Positions 1 to 13,871 of a DNA stretch of 64,000 nucleotides are shown one piece after another. Within the stretch, counting starts at the first letter, position 1, and the number at the start of each line of letters is the position of its first letter. The stretch covers positions 5,688,373 to 5,752,372 of the forward strand of contig NC_050470.1 of assembly GCF_013373865.1 (NCBI RefSeq). Direction: 5' to 3'. Source of the stretch: Monomorium pharaonis (lineage: Eukaryota; Arthropoda; Insecta; Hymenoptera; Formicidae). The notes under the pieces were generated by a model that saw only the letters and a program-made list of their open reading frames with translations, did no database searches and had not been told where the DNA came from. Made by a program: the position numbers and the translations under genes.

Positions 1-1963
1 CACTTTTCGAACATGGATACACATATGGATATATATTGACAGATACCTGGTACATTTTTTTCTGTATCTGGTACACATTTGCGCGTTCTGAAAATAGTCA
101 AGATCTTCTTGTTTCGCAAAATCGTTAAAACCAAGGCAAGCATTTAATTAGCTACAATGAATTTGTATTTGTTTCCGAAGTATATGACATTGTTTAACAA
201 AAGAGAAAAAGCGAAAATTGATCGGCTACAAAAACTGTTTGCTCTCTTTGTCAACGTTTACAGAAACAATTCAATGTACGTATACCGATCCATAAGTATA
301 TATTTGTTGCGGTTTCAAATAAAAAATAATAAATGCATATCATGGAACTGTGTTTTTAATAATTGAATTAAAAAATAATTTAATGAATTTTATTTTGAAA
401 AATAATTTAAAAAAATAAAGAAGAGAGAAAAGAAAAACAAAGAATACAACTAAAAATTTTTAAGAATTGATTTTTTAAAAATCTATGATTATTTACTAAT
501 AATTATCATTAATATTTTTTACAATTACTATCAATATTTTTTATGTATCGTTTATTTGTAGCATAAGAATAACGTAATTTTAAAATTGTTATATTTAATT
601 CTGCAAAAAGAGAATTTTAATGAGAATTCAATACTCTGAAATAAATATCTAACAATTTTTTTTCTACAATAAACAAATTAAATATTTATCAAAATCATAT
701 TTAAGAATAATTTTATTAGTTTAAACATCCAAATTAAATTCATAACTTTATTTTTGAAACAAAAACATTCAAAACTTTATTTTTTAGTTACGTTATTGTA
801 ACAAATAAATAATAAGCGACATATACTTTAAAAAGAAATTGTATATAAGATATGTGTATAAGTTTTTTCTACATTTTTTTCTATTCTCCATCAAACAAAC
901 TTTTATGAAACCTAATAATGTTTAAATTTATATTGTGTACAATATTCTAATAACATTTCTACGACAAGCTAAAGCAAAAACGTTCTTGTTCATAAATACA
1001 TAATCTACACAAAAAAACTATTTTACTAAAGTGTCTAAAAATGTAACTATAGATATAGATCTAAAAATAATTTTTATGAATTAGAATAATTATAGGGGAC
1101 ACTAAAGATGGTTGCTAAATTGTTAAAATTTTTTGCAGCATTGCTCATCACGCTTGAACACATTTATTATTTATTAATTTTAATAATGCAACAAAAATTT
1201 TTAGTTGCTTTTCCAACTAAATTTTTAAATACTGTAGCAAAATCGTTTCTTTCCATATAAATATTATATATACATATATATTTTACAAACAAAATAAAAT
1301 TACTACAGAACTAAATTTTACACGCGATAATCACCGAACTACAACCGAAATCCTAATGCAAATTATCAACATTGATGATTATTTCGTTGGTACAAAGGCG
1401 CATTAGTATACGTAATTCAACTATTATTGTATGTAAACCATCTCCCAACACCAATCAACAACTGGTCGACTCGATCACAAACAAACGAATCTATATTTAT
1501 AGCAAAACGATCGGCCTTAACATCGCGTCGTCTCCCGACCGACACTATATCTTCGTCAAACCGAACGACATTTTTGGGCCACCCGGTATATCGGGTAAGA
1601 TCCACGAACGGCGGTCCGTCGTTACTACGATGCAACGTGCTATTAAAAGACGAACCACCGGTTTTCCACATTGGCCGCGAAGTGTTCGCGCGCCTTGTCT
1701 GAAAATAAAGTGCATTCTCGCCCTGAGTCGTGAGACGCGTCTCCGTCGTAATAATTTAAACTGAAATGATGAAGACGTAGACGAAGACGAATTCCCAACG
1801 TCTCGAGCGGTGATCGACTGTTATGACAGGGAATCTCGCTACTTATGAATCATCAACGTTCGTTAATGAGTCGTGTAAATACAATGGTATATACTTGTTA
1901 CAATAATTAAATTAGACAAAATTAAAATAATATTAAACAATATAGAGTTACCAGTTATTTATC

Positions 1964-1984
1964 TGTGTGTGTGTGTGTGTGTGT
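1964..1984. repeat. (TG)n microsatellite
   Basis: Perfect TG run of about 21 bp in the presumed Shal intron. Confidence 0.95.
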
Positions 1985-3526
1985 AATTATATTCATTTGT
2001 TACTGGCATTATGACAGTAAACGTTATTCAGAAATTTAAAAAATTAATATTGCTGACACAGTACAATACGATAAATGAGATTGTCACGAAGGAAAGTTCT
2101 GATACTTGGGTGTTTTAAACGCACTTGCAGCTATTTCTGAATTAATCGATATACAGAATGTCCCAGAAACGCCGAGAATTTCTGCCCAGAGAAGAGAACT
2201 TTGCTATTTACGAATCAATCGTCTGCAATAAAGTTTAACTGACCTGAACTCCTAATTGTCACTGAATCAATCGATATGTAAGCTATGTTACAGAATTCTC
2301 CGTTAAAAAAGGATTTTATAAAACTTCAATATATTTTTTAAAAATACGTAAAAATTATAGGAGAGAAGGGGATTGTAAACCATCATTTTATTTTACTTAA
2401 ATAACTCAGTAAAGTTTATTACCTATAAAGTTCAAACAATTATGTTATAAGCAAAAGTTTTTCGGATATACATACATAACGAACATAATTAACAATTTAC
2501 TGAAGAGGGAAAAAGAATTACAGATATGGAATCTGTAGAAAGATATGGAACACTATCAATAAATGTCTTCAAAATTAGTTTCATTTCTAAAAGATAAAAA
2601 ATTATCGCTCTTTGGCGGATTTTACACATCAGTATCACAAAAGAATCAGTATCTTCAAGTTACATTAAAGTTAAAAGATATATTGATACCCAACATATTT
2701 CCCAAAATGATGTAAAGAATACACACCTATAAAACTTTCAGCTATTTCTAATACTAAAATGCAGCTTTTATGACAACACAATAAACATTTATGACCAGTG
2801 GCAATATCATAACGTCTAAACAATATAAAAAAATAATTTAAATGGTTATCCCCAAAATTCACACAAAGTATACGAAATATCGTGAATTTCATAATCCCAC
2901 ATCTAGTCCATAATCGCCTTCTTTCCTCTAATAAATAATATTTTATTTATTAATAAGAAGATAATTTATAAGAAAAATAGCATACTTTCAAATATAGAAA
3001 AGGATATTTTATAATTTAATAAAATATAAAAATTTATTCATGTTTTCCATAATTCATAAGTAAAATACTTCTTTATACAATAAGTGTCAGCCAAACTAAA
3101 AAATTTCTTCACAAAGTAAGAAAAATAATTATATCAATTTACATCTCGTAAGAAATAATTATATCAGTTAAAAAGGGAATTACTTCTGCTATAGACATCT
3201 ATCCTCTTCTGTAAGTAAACGAATTTAATAGTGGAGTACAGTTTAATTAAAAAACTTGATTGAATTAGAAACATCGATTCTCTCTCAAGCATTCCTTATT
3301 TTTATCCTGGCAATCCTTATTTCTCTCGCAACACTAGTAAATCCGAAGTAGAACGATTTAACTTTTTTCACTTCAACGTCAATTAAAGGATAAAATTTAT
3401 TTTTCTCGTAAAAAATAAATAATAATATCAGAATAGTAACTTTGCGACTACATCAATGTAAAATTGATATAATATTATTTTACAGAAAAGTTTACTTGGG
3501 TAAAGATATTTGAACAATTGTATTAA

Positions 3527-3528
<2 letters not shown>

Positions 3529-3570
<42 letters not shown>
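3529..3570. repeat. (AC)n microsatellite
   Basis: Perfect AC run of about 42 bp. The open frames through it (THTHTH or VCVCVC) are artefacts. Confidence 0.95.
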
Positions 3571-3573
<3 letters not shown>

Positions 3574-4079
3574 TGGCACAATTGCAAAAACGTAATGCTG
3601 CATTTCTTATTAAATTCGTGCGTCCCATGGCACCTCCGTATATATTTATTCGGCACACGAAGATGATGGAAACACAGCAAGGATACAGAAATGGAAGAGA
3701 TTGGCTCGAGATCGGCTGGCACCTGTCTGCTTGTACCGACAAGCGGATTTAGCATCGGATCTAGGCGACCCGAGGTCGTATATGAGTGCACACCTGTGCC
3801 TGCGTTAAGATTATTTCAGCATTCGCAAACGCCGAACGGAAAGAAAATGGGATTTGCGATGAGACGTTCTCGAAACTAATCGATAAGAATGTGCCAATTT
3901 CAGAACAGTGAACATAATAACGATTTCCTCTTAGTGATATTACAATGTAAGGTCGAGAGGGGCAATCGAAATCAAAACTCTTGAATAGAAATACTTCAAT
4001 AAGACAACGAAATTTTTAATCAGGAGACATAGCTGCCATTTTTTATGAAACTTTAAAAATTTAATGAGCACTAATTATT

Positions 4080-4080
4080 A

Positions 4081-4153
<73 letters not shown>

Positions 4154-4158
4154 CGCTC
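4080..4158. repeat. (CT)n microsatellite
   Basis: Nearly perfect CT run ending in GCTCGCTCG. Confidence 0.95.
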
Positions 4159-4664
4159 GTAATTATTCATTATATTCTAATCTTATAATGCTAGCATTAA
4201 AAATTCTTTACGTTTATAAGAATAATACTCTTTGTTTTTTAACACATACATTAAGTACTTTTTAAAGTCATGTAATATAATTTAATAATATTGTATTGTA
4301 ATAATTTTATGTCATAATTATTTAATTTTTAATAATTTTTAATAATGCTAATATAAATTTAATTTTAGCGAATATTTTAAATTAAGTATATAAATAAAAA
4401 TCGAGCAGAAAGGTATAAACTGCCTCACGATGTACCCTAATTCTATCTGCCAGTTGCCTAACTTCAAAGTGCCATAAGCTCCGCTATGTGGAGTTCCTGA
4501 TTAATCGGGTAATGCGGTCTGCCACGGAAAGACGATTTCAACATCGATGTCGGCGATCTATCACGCTCTAATTGTAAGTTTGGAGAAGTTTTGCGAATGT
4601 AGATCTCAACTAATATCGTAGTTTGGCAAAAAGATATCATGAATTTTGTCAATTGCCGTTATGG

Positions 4665-4804
4665 AGCACATTCAGAATTCAACACAACGTCATTATGTTT
4701 CTTTAAAGAAACATTCTCAGCTCTCTGTTAATTTATTAATTAACAGAGAGCTGAAAACGTTTCTTTAAAGAAACAATGACATTGTGTTGAATTCTGAATG
4801 TGCT
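4665..4804. mobile_element. Near-perfect 140-bp palindrome, foldback/MITE-like
   Basis: Arms of about 68 bp: AGCACATTCAGAATTCAACA on the left and TGTTGAATTCTGAATGTGCT on the right. The centre is AACAGAGAGCTGA-type symmetry around TTAATTTATTAATTAA. Only a few mismatches and one small indel. Each arm also contains the internal palindrome GTTTCTTTAAAGAAAC. No coding capacity. Confidence 0.8.
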
Positions 4805-6496
4805 AATACTAATAATTATAAACTCTTTATTTCTACGAAAAAAGATTAACTTAAATTCTTAAAAACAAAACTAATTTTCTCTACATTTGTTAAATAAATC
4901 TGTAAAAGGAAATATAATAATGTGTTTATATTTTGAAAATATAAATGTGCTAACGAATATACAGAAATTGTGAAGAAATTTTTTAAATAAATAACGCGTA
5001 TATTAAAATAGACATAGTATATAAACTAATAAAAACAATATTAATAAAAAAAAATCAAATTTTATTAATATGGAATTAAAACAGTTTTAAATATAAAGGC
5101 GCTCCAAAGGTAGAGCAGCTTTTAATTCTCAAGCTCTATCGTATTAACAATACTATAACGTTAATATTGATCTACGTCGTTAAAAGATCCATTAATCGTG
5201 TTGCTTAACTAACAGTAGCATGATGATTTTATCAACTCTAATTTCGCGCAAAATTCACCGTAAACGCGAGACCAGGTTCTACATCAGTTACGCCATTGTA
5301 CAATCAACGTTTTAACGACAATGTAATAACTCCATGCTACTAGTCCAAATAATCACCAAAAAGCAGGCTAGTAATGGATGATAGAATGAAAATGGGTTCG
5401 AGTCCATTACATAATTGAGAATTCAAATGGTTTCGCAAGCTCCGTTTTAATCATATCATTATCAATTAACTCTATTACCGTAATTACATATTTGTTTCTT
5501 AATCACTACATAGTAATACTCTATAAAAGAGATACATTTAGGTTGTATCATGCTGTCAGATACATTCAAAAATTTCTTCTTCACGAGAGATATATAAATC
5601 TTAATAAATAAAGCTTATCCAAATTATATAGTATATTATACGCTGGAAAATGTACTACAATTTATCTAAAGATAAATTTTATCCATTTTCTGCTCAATTT
5701 CTTTATCTTTTTGGAAAAAAATTAGTCGGTAATCTTTTCGCGTAAGGTGTCGAAAACTGCAGCTCCGCTACTGGGCAAAATCGCATGATTCTCACGAATT
5801 TTTTGCTGCGCAATAGATTATTTCAAGACCGATGCATTGGACTTCATTTTCACAGTTATTTCCGGATGCGGAGAATCGCCGCTGCCACCGTCGTTAATCA
5901 AATCGCGCACCAGATGCGCGTCCTAATGCCAAATACCCCAACGGAGTCAACGCTGAAGAATTTAAGTGATACGCGTGAACCCACAATAGCACACTTCATT
6001 TGTTGCCCGCAAAATGCCAGCCACGCGCGCTATTATGAATGAGGATTATTACACGGGCGATGCACTCCACCGTGAATGCATGAATTTTGGGCAATCGTGA
6101 TGCAAAATTGTCTCTCGCAATTTAATATGAAATAAATTTCATAGAACAAATATTATTTACTACTTGATAATTAATCAGTAATATTAATTCACTAGTCTGT
6201 ACTAATTAATTATATGTATAGTCATTCAAAAATATATTGTAGCATAACATTTGATGTAATTAATGTAATTAATTTCAAAAAACATTTATTACACATTCAT
6301 TAAATTTCATTAAATTTGTTTTTCTTTTCAAATAAATATTTAGTCAAATAAATTATTATATAATTATAAATTCCAAAAAAAACGAATAGTCGCATAAAGA
6401 AAGGTAAAGTTATGAAGCTTATGAAGTTATGATCGCATAACTTGGATTAATAAACATTACTCGTTTACATAAACTATTACAACTTTCTCGTATTAT

Positions 6497-6650
6497 GTCG
6501 CGAAGAATGGTGAGAATATAGTCGCGATGACGTACTTGCTCTACTACCTTCCTGTTTGAGTCTCAGTGTATGAATGATGGCGCGGCGATCTTGCATGAAC
6601 AATAGCGCATAGTACATCATAGTAACAAATATTAACAGCATCACAGCAAT
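6497..6650. repeat. Diverged direct repeat, copy 1
   Basis: Shares with 8075-8220 the ordered blocks GTCGCGA, CTACTACCT, CTGTT, ATGATxGC, GCGA(T/C)CTTG and GAACAATAGC. Similarity is moderate, so the duplication is old or the blocks are conserved. Not coding. Confidence 0.6.
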
Positions 6651-8074
6651 GTGTGTTAGCTTCCCAAAATATTTAATACTTCATTAGATTTGGTCAAATA
6701 TTCTTTTTCTTGTATTTCAAATTAATTATTAATAAAAATAATCAATGGTTACACTGTTTATAAAAAATTTTATTAATAATTATTATTTTTTATTTACAAT
6801 ACTATTTAAAAGCACATAATAAATATTTATTGATAAATCTTCTATTAAATAACAATTTTACAAATATTTAAAAATCTATAATGGAAATGTTTGAGACTAT
6901 GTTAAACGTCACTAAAATGCTTCATAAGAAACATTTTGAAAACTCTTACATAATATTGATTTCAGCGTGCATCAAAACAATTTAACAACATCTCCCAAAT
7001 GTACTGTTCATAAGCAATTAATAAATATCTCTACAATATGGAGATTTCCAGCGAACAATACGCGGCATCTGAATGAGATATAGTTCTATTTCTCGTACAC
7101 ATAAATCTGCACAGAATAGAACATAACATGCAGCATTATGAAACTTTCCATTAACGTTTTAATAAAATGGTTCTTTAATTCGAATTTCTAAAATTGAGGT
7201 CAAAAACAAAAATATATGAGGAATGTATTTTGACAGTACAATTTTTCATACTGCAGAAAAATTAATTCACACTAAAATCGGATAATATCTAAGATTCTGA
7301 TAACAATAGTCTTACATTGAAAGTCAAGCGTTCGGAAAATGTTGTGTTATGTTTTTGAAATGTTACAAATGTTTCAAAGAATATTTTAATAAAACATCCT
7401 CCGAGCATTCGCAACATTCTGAAAACATTACACAACACTTTGTGAACATCTATATAACATAGTTATAAATATCTCATACTCAATTCTATGTTTATAAATT
7501 TCCATCTCATAAACACTTCAATAAATATTTAAAACTTTAATTACACATTTACTCAGTACTTAAGCAAACATCTTATAAACTTTCAATAAATATATTATTT
7601 TTGTCAAGAAATGCACGCATTTATGCTTTTCCTATATAAAATGTAAAAATACATTTTTTTAAGCAAAAATAAAATTTACGTGATTTTTATTTATAAATTG
7701 CACTCATAATGTAAACAGTATTATTTAACTTCATTCCTAATTTAAACATATAATAAATATATTATGTAAAAAAAAATAAAAGAATGTAGCTACTGTTTAT
7801 TATTAATTATTACCTATTAATTTTGTTTTAAAGCTTATTTGTCAGACTCGTTTTTGCTACTCTCGTGAAAAACTTAATTATTGCAAAATTTAAAACAGAT
7901 ATTATAAAACCTACTATACATCGTCTGATGGAAGATACTAGTTTGTACTTGCGTTGCCAAAGTTTTATTTTTAGTTTCTTTTTCAAGGTACACAATTAAA
8001 AAACAAAATGGTATGTCATTATTACCGACCTTTCTCTTGATCGCTAGGAAAGATCGCGTTATTCATAGTACTTG

Positions 8075-8220
8075 TCGCGATAGAGTCTCGAAGGATAATA
8101 ACATGACGCACGAAGCAGCCTGCCCTACTACCTAACTGTTGAAATTCCGGTGTACAAATGATAGCACAGCGACCTTGTGTGAACAATAGCATTCTGTGTA
8201 TGCTACAAAAACAAGTATTA
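8075..8220. repeat. Diverged direct repeat, copy 2
   Basis: Second copy of the 6497-6650 repeat about 1.6 kb away in the same orientation, with CCCTACTACCTAACTGTT, AATGATAGCACAGCGACC and GTGTGAACAATAGCAT. Confidence 0.6.
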
Positions 8221-10371
8221 AGGCCTTAAAATGTTCAACGCGTGTTATGAAACAAACGCAAAAATATTCTTCTCTTTTTTAATTAATTTTAATAGATAAA
8301 TTGTTATCGCGTATTTTATTATACATTCAATTTTGTAAACTCGTTAGCGTTAGTTAAGATTACTTCCGTTCGATAACAATTAGTAATATACATAATTAGT
8401 TACATTTTATTAGTAATATATGTAAATATATTAGTATTAATTACCAATAAAATAAGTATAAATTACTAATAAAAAGTAGTTATTAAATAAAAATTATTGA
8501 ATTCTTTACCTTAAAATAATTTTCTTAGTTTTCTGATAAAAACGTAAATTAGAGATTTCTACACAAAATGTGAGAATAAAATTCACACAAAAATATAGCA
8601 TAATTTAGCATCATGGTGCATTGCAACATTGTGAATAATACTAGAACTGCAACTCTGCTTAATAATAATTGCATTATAGCTCGTATAACATTGATACCAT
8701 GCTTCTAACATACCACCTTCTAAACATCCATAATTAAAGTACACCAAACTTTATTTTTTATAATACGACTTGAGCACCGGTACCTATCGCGCTACTCGCG
8801 CGTCGTATATAAAGTAACGTTTACGACCTTTACAATTTATTAGACGTGAGTGGTAATAGTATAAGTCGTAAAAACCCTAGGCGAGAAGTACAACTTTTAT
8901 ATTTTATCTGCGGTAACTCCATCGTCTAAACCCCTTTCCGCGGGTATACATTTTAACTCCTTTAGTTTGAAAATTCATATTCCGACTAGCATGATCTTGA
9001 TAAAGTCGAAAACTTTCGTTTCTGTTTGTTAATAATATAGTTCGGATGAATTCAAAACAATCATAAATTGTCGGAACATAGCAACAGACGTTAATTAAGC
9101 TTTAAAAAAGAACATATAAAGTCAAAACGTCAGAAAATATACGACAATTTTAATATTACGATCCATAAATATTATTTATGTCAGCGTGAGCTTCAATTCG
9201 TTTGTCTGCAGTTCCATTTTATGAAGTTTCAACGTTGTTCGGTAGAAAAAAATTTCCTGGATTCTTGTGGCCTTTTAATAACGGGATGGTTAATAAAGTA
9301 ATAATTTATTCTTAACCATAATTAATTAAATAATAGTTGTATTATATTTCGCCAGACTTCAAAAGACTTTATCTTTGAAATAAACTTTCTGAGAAAGTAA
9401 ATCCCGAGGGAAATTCTTCCTCGTGAAATAACTTCGGAATAACCTTGAAAGCACTTTCTATCAAGAGAAGAATATCAGGCTTTCTTAAATCGTGCGAACG
9501 GCATCAAACAACAAGCACTAAATTAAAATTTTTTATTAAAATCAAATTACAATCACCTAACTAACAGATACACATACAATGCATTCACTTTTCTTTTTTT
9601 AACAAAGAAGAAATATTTAATTAAAGAAAAAAACATTCCACAATGAAAAATGTCCCAAGTAGTTGCATCTTTACAAAATCATTGTAATGCAAGAAGAAAA
9701 AATAATTATATAGAAAAAGGAAAAATAAAATAAGGAAAAATGTAAATAACACATTTATCGTCTTAAAGAAGAGCAACAGCAAAGGGAATTATTCTTCCGC
9801 GTAGAAGATAATAAAATGCAATCTTATTCCTTGGCGGTAAAAAGGGTCACGATGCTAAATTAATTTGAGACGAGTTTATCGTGAGAGCCTCAACGGATTA
9901 CGTGAGGAACGTAAAGTACTAATAAATGGGTAAACGAACGGAACTTGGTCGACGTTGCACCAAGTTGCGATTTAGTATGTATTAATACATCTAGATTATA
10001 TTGCGTATATACGAATCGTACGGATACGATCTAACAATCCTTGGCAAACGACCAAGAGATTCTAGAGAAATCCGAAGACGCGGGCCGTACTTGGAGAGGT
10101 GGTCTCTATACCCCGATTTCCTGAAAACACTTTAATGACACGCGATGTTAGCACCGCGTTTCAACTCAAGTCAAATAAACAGATTTGATTCTAACTGCGA
10201 CACGAAGGTCGAAATTGCGTTAACATTCAGTACATTGTACGGCTTTCAATATATAGTTCGTAAAATCCTTGCGATAAAAATACCGATTCCGCCAAATTCT
10301 CGTTGAAGCAACCAGTAAACAACCTTTGTCAGTGAAAGCTGTATATAACAAAATTATAAAATCAAATATTA

Positions 10372-10441
10372 AAAATATATTAAAATAATTAGATGTTGTA
10401 AGTCAAATTATTTACAACGTCTAATTATTCTAATATATTTT
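10372..10441. repeat. 70-bp inverted repeat
   Basis: Arms of 30 bp around a 10-bp loop: AATAATTAGATGTTGTAA and TTACAACGTCTAATTATT, with few mismatches. It would form a strong hairpin; possibly a tiny MITE. Confidence 0.7.
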
Positions 10442-13400
10442 ATGCTGGCACGCTAATAGATTAAATTACGATCAGTTAACACAGGTTGCACTTAATGCAT
10501 TTAAATAATTTGATGAGACATTGTACCTATTTTTAATCTGCATTATTTCATTTGTATAATCACTATTTTCAGACAGCGTACTTAACACCAACTTAATACA
10601 TAAATATCCGCGTTTTTTCTCAAATTAAGGATATAGCGGCGTAATCTTGTAATTTATAATCGACCATCTAAGTTCACACGATAGCGTGTGCCATGCGACG
10701 CTGTTAACCGAAAGCACGCAACAAGATTAGCAATAGCAATTAAGATCTTTTCACGGTCGTTAGTTACTTCTGCATTTTAATTAAATTAACGTTTCGCTTT
10801 CATTAACTTTACAAGCTATAACAAGCATTGCATCACAGAATAATTGATTTAATTCAAAACTCTTTTAGTTAAAATAAAAATTAAATGGTATGTCATAAAA
10901 AAAAGATATGTTCATGTTTTTACAGAAATTTAGTATACGGGGCTTATAAACTATAGTTGCTATTATATTAAACTGTTATCGCGTGTATTCTTTTTGGCCG
11001 CCATGTAGATTAATATCTGTTCGCGTAATTCCGTTCATGCACGAGATTTCAGGCCACGCAGGAACTTCTTAATTACCCAAACTTAAGCGATTAGCACGTA
11101 TATTAATTGCGTTGCGTGTTTTCGATTCAACAGCCGTTTAATGCGTATCAATATGTCTTAAACAGAGGCATATAAAAAAGCAATAATGTCTTCACAACGT
11201 GATATGCAAAGAATTATTACCTCTTTAAAAAATTTAGCAATATTCTCTATAAAAAGAAATTCAAAAATATATTTTTATATAATAAATTATAAATTAATTA
11301 CAAGAAAAATTTAATCTTTTTTCCATGGCATGGAACATCAAAAATTACTTTGAAACTTCTAACAATCGGTAATTTTTTAATTATGCATCAGTCACATGCC
11401 ACAAAAATAAAATGGAATTAACACGGTATTAAAAATTTTATATTACATATAATATATAATTACGTAAAACTAGCATATTATAGTTGAAGAAAAATATCGG
11501 TTTCACACTTCATAAGAAATGCGTCACGCATAAAAACAAATTAATAGATATACAAAAACTGCTACTGTGGAACATTTTCGTGGCAGAAAATCATCGTCAG
11601 CTAGTATTTCGAATTTATCGCGAGCCATCTCTATCGCGGCGATTATCTACAATGACGAAGGGCCGATTGGACCGTAAACCATGAAAGAGGCTAATGAGAA
11701 AGGGTAATTATGTTTGAGAGAGTCGGGTCGATTCGTGGGCGAGTAACCGTTAAATGTCACGCCCGTCGAGTGGAGATATTATTTTTAGTCAGCCACTATC
11801 GGCGCTGGAAACAGCGACGCGATAACCGCTTTAAAGCGATATTGGACGAGCGTGAAAAATTGTCGTGGAATTGGACTCGAAATCCCGGGTCGATGAGGTT
11901 TCATCGATTCATTTCTTTTTTTGCAACGCACGTATAGCTTGGCGACTGTTTCAACCCGTCGGCTTTCTCCCTTTCTTTCATATTCACGAACAAATAAACT
12001 AATGATGTTTGTGTCGGTGAGAAAATAAGTTGGATACTTTAAACGAAATGGATGCTTAAAACATTAAAATTATCAAAGATTATTATTACTATATTACAAG
12101 AATATTATTACTATTATATATATAAAATATCAATTATGAACAACGCAAAATTGAGATATAAAATTATAAGATATATAAAATTGTTTCTAATAAGAGAAAC
12201 ATTAACGATAATTTCTTTATTTGCATGTCTTTTTAATAGACCAATCCAATTTTGATCTCAAACAACAGTTATAAAAGACTTTCCTAACATTTCATCAAAT
12301 TTATAAAAGCGGATCATGATTATACATGCAATTTAGCATCAGCTGTGTAATCTGTATTTGACGTTAACGACACGAACAGGATGAAGAAGACGGAGGAAAA
12401 ACGGAGTAAGTAATGAAGAACAGAATTTCTGTCAAATGCAAGCTAAGGATTTACCGGAACTTAACACCGTAGTCCAGAAGAGTGTGTTAGCACCAAGCAA
12501 CTGGGTCATTCTACGGACGAACTGACTTGCTCCAGGCTCGAAAGTTTCTCCAAATCATCTTGCATATATCCTCGAATAAGTAATTGCATCGAAAATATGG
12601 TCGATTATGTCACCTGCAGACCCGCCTCAGCCTAACATACTTGAAATTCAGTCAATTCAGATAATTTCACGCTTCCTCTGCGCTTTACTGAATTTTAATA
12701 GAAATGGTAATTTAAACACGAGAAAATTTTATTTCAGTGGCGTCTCTACTTTAATGGACGTCATTTGTAAAGTTCTAGTTTCTTAATTTAAACTTAAAAT
12801 TGCCTATTGATATCGTTGGTAAAATATCGTTGAGATAATATATCTAAGATTCACCAAAGTTACTTTAATTTCTTTTAAGAACTACGTCTATATCTTGTGT
12901 AAAATGCGCAAACGGAACAGCGTATCGAACCGCAATTACCTTTATTTCTTATAAACGACAAGATAGATCTCAACAGGAAAGATTGTTTCTTTGTGTTCAA
13001 AATCGGAGTTTCGCAGCTCTCTATTCGAGGCATCGACTCATTGCTGCCAATTTTTCTCTCCTCGTGATATGACCCCGCCCAAACCGCCCTTGTACACGGC
13101 CTCGGTCAGACAGATCGATAGAGACATAGATGCCGGAAGGCCATGAAAAGATTCTATGGGACGAGAAAAGCTAACAATGGACAATGAGCTAATGCGAAAA
13201 AAAAAAGATAAAAGCGCCGCACCAGTAGAATTCAAACATGGCAGATTCACTGTCAATTTAATCAGAAATCGACAGAAATAAAAATCTCAGTATCTTACCC
13301 ATTTAATTCTCTTCAAATAGCTCACACAAAAGTCAATATGAAAGTCAGTTGTTCCTGATTATGCAACCAAATAAGAATAGAAACTATCGATCTTGTGTCA

Positions 13401-13803
13401 AATGTATATCTATATATTAATAATTTAAAAATACGTAAAATATGCGTTATAAAATTGAAATCTGTGGCTTAATGCTTATTTTCAAATTGTATATGCATGA
13501 GAAAATTATTTGATAAGCAAAATATATTTTTTAACATGCAATTTATCTTTAACATTTACATAGCAATGTAAAGCAACATGAAATGAGATCAAAATTGAAA
13601 TCTAGATTGCTTGACTCCGTTTATAGCACCTTTATCCAAATCATTTCACCTTATCGCGATCTTAAACTGTAGTAAGTTGTAAGTTACAACACTTTTTATA
13701 ACCTTTCTCATACTCGATCAAGCAAATTGAAAATTGCTACTTGCTTAGAGTAAGTAACACGAAAGTAAAGTAACACGAAAGATGAAGAAACAAGGCCATA
13801 TAC

Positions 13804-13807
13804 TCTT

Positions 13808-13868
<61 letters not shown>
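13804..13868. repeat. (CT)n microsatellite
   Basis: CT run of about 65 bp in the presumed Shal intron. Confidence 0.95.

Positions 13869-13871
<3 letters not shown>

Noticed and set aside
5350..5415. tRNA suggested by GGTTCGAGTCC
   Set aside because: The B-box match is good but the T arm needs an 8-base loop and no acceptor or A-box partner is found upstream.
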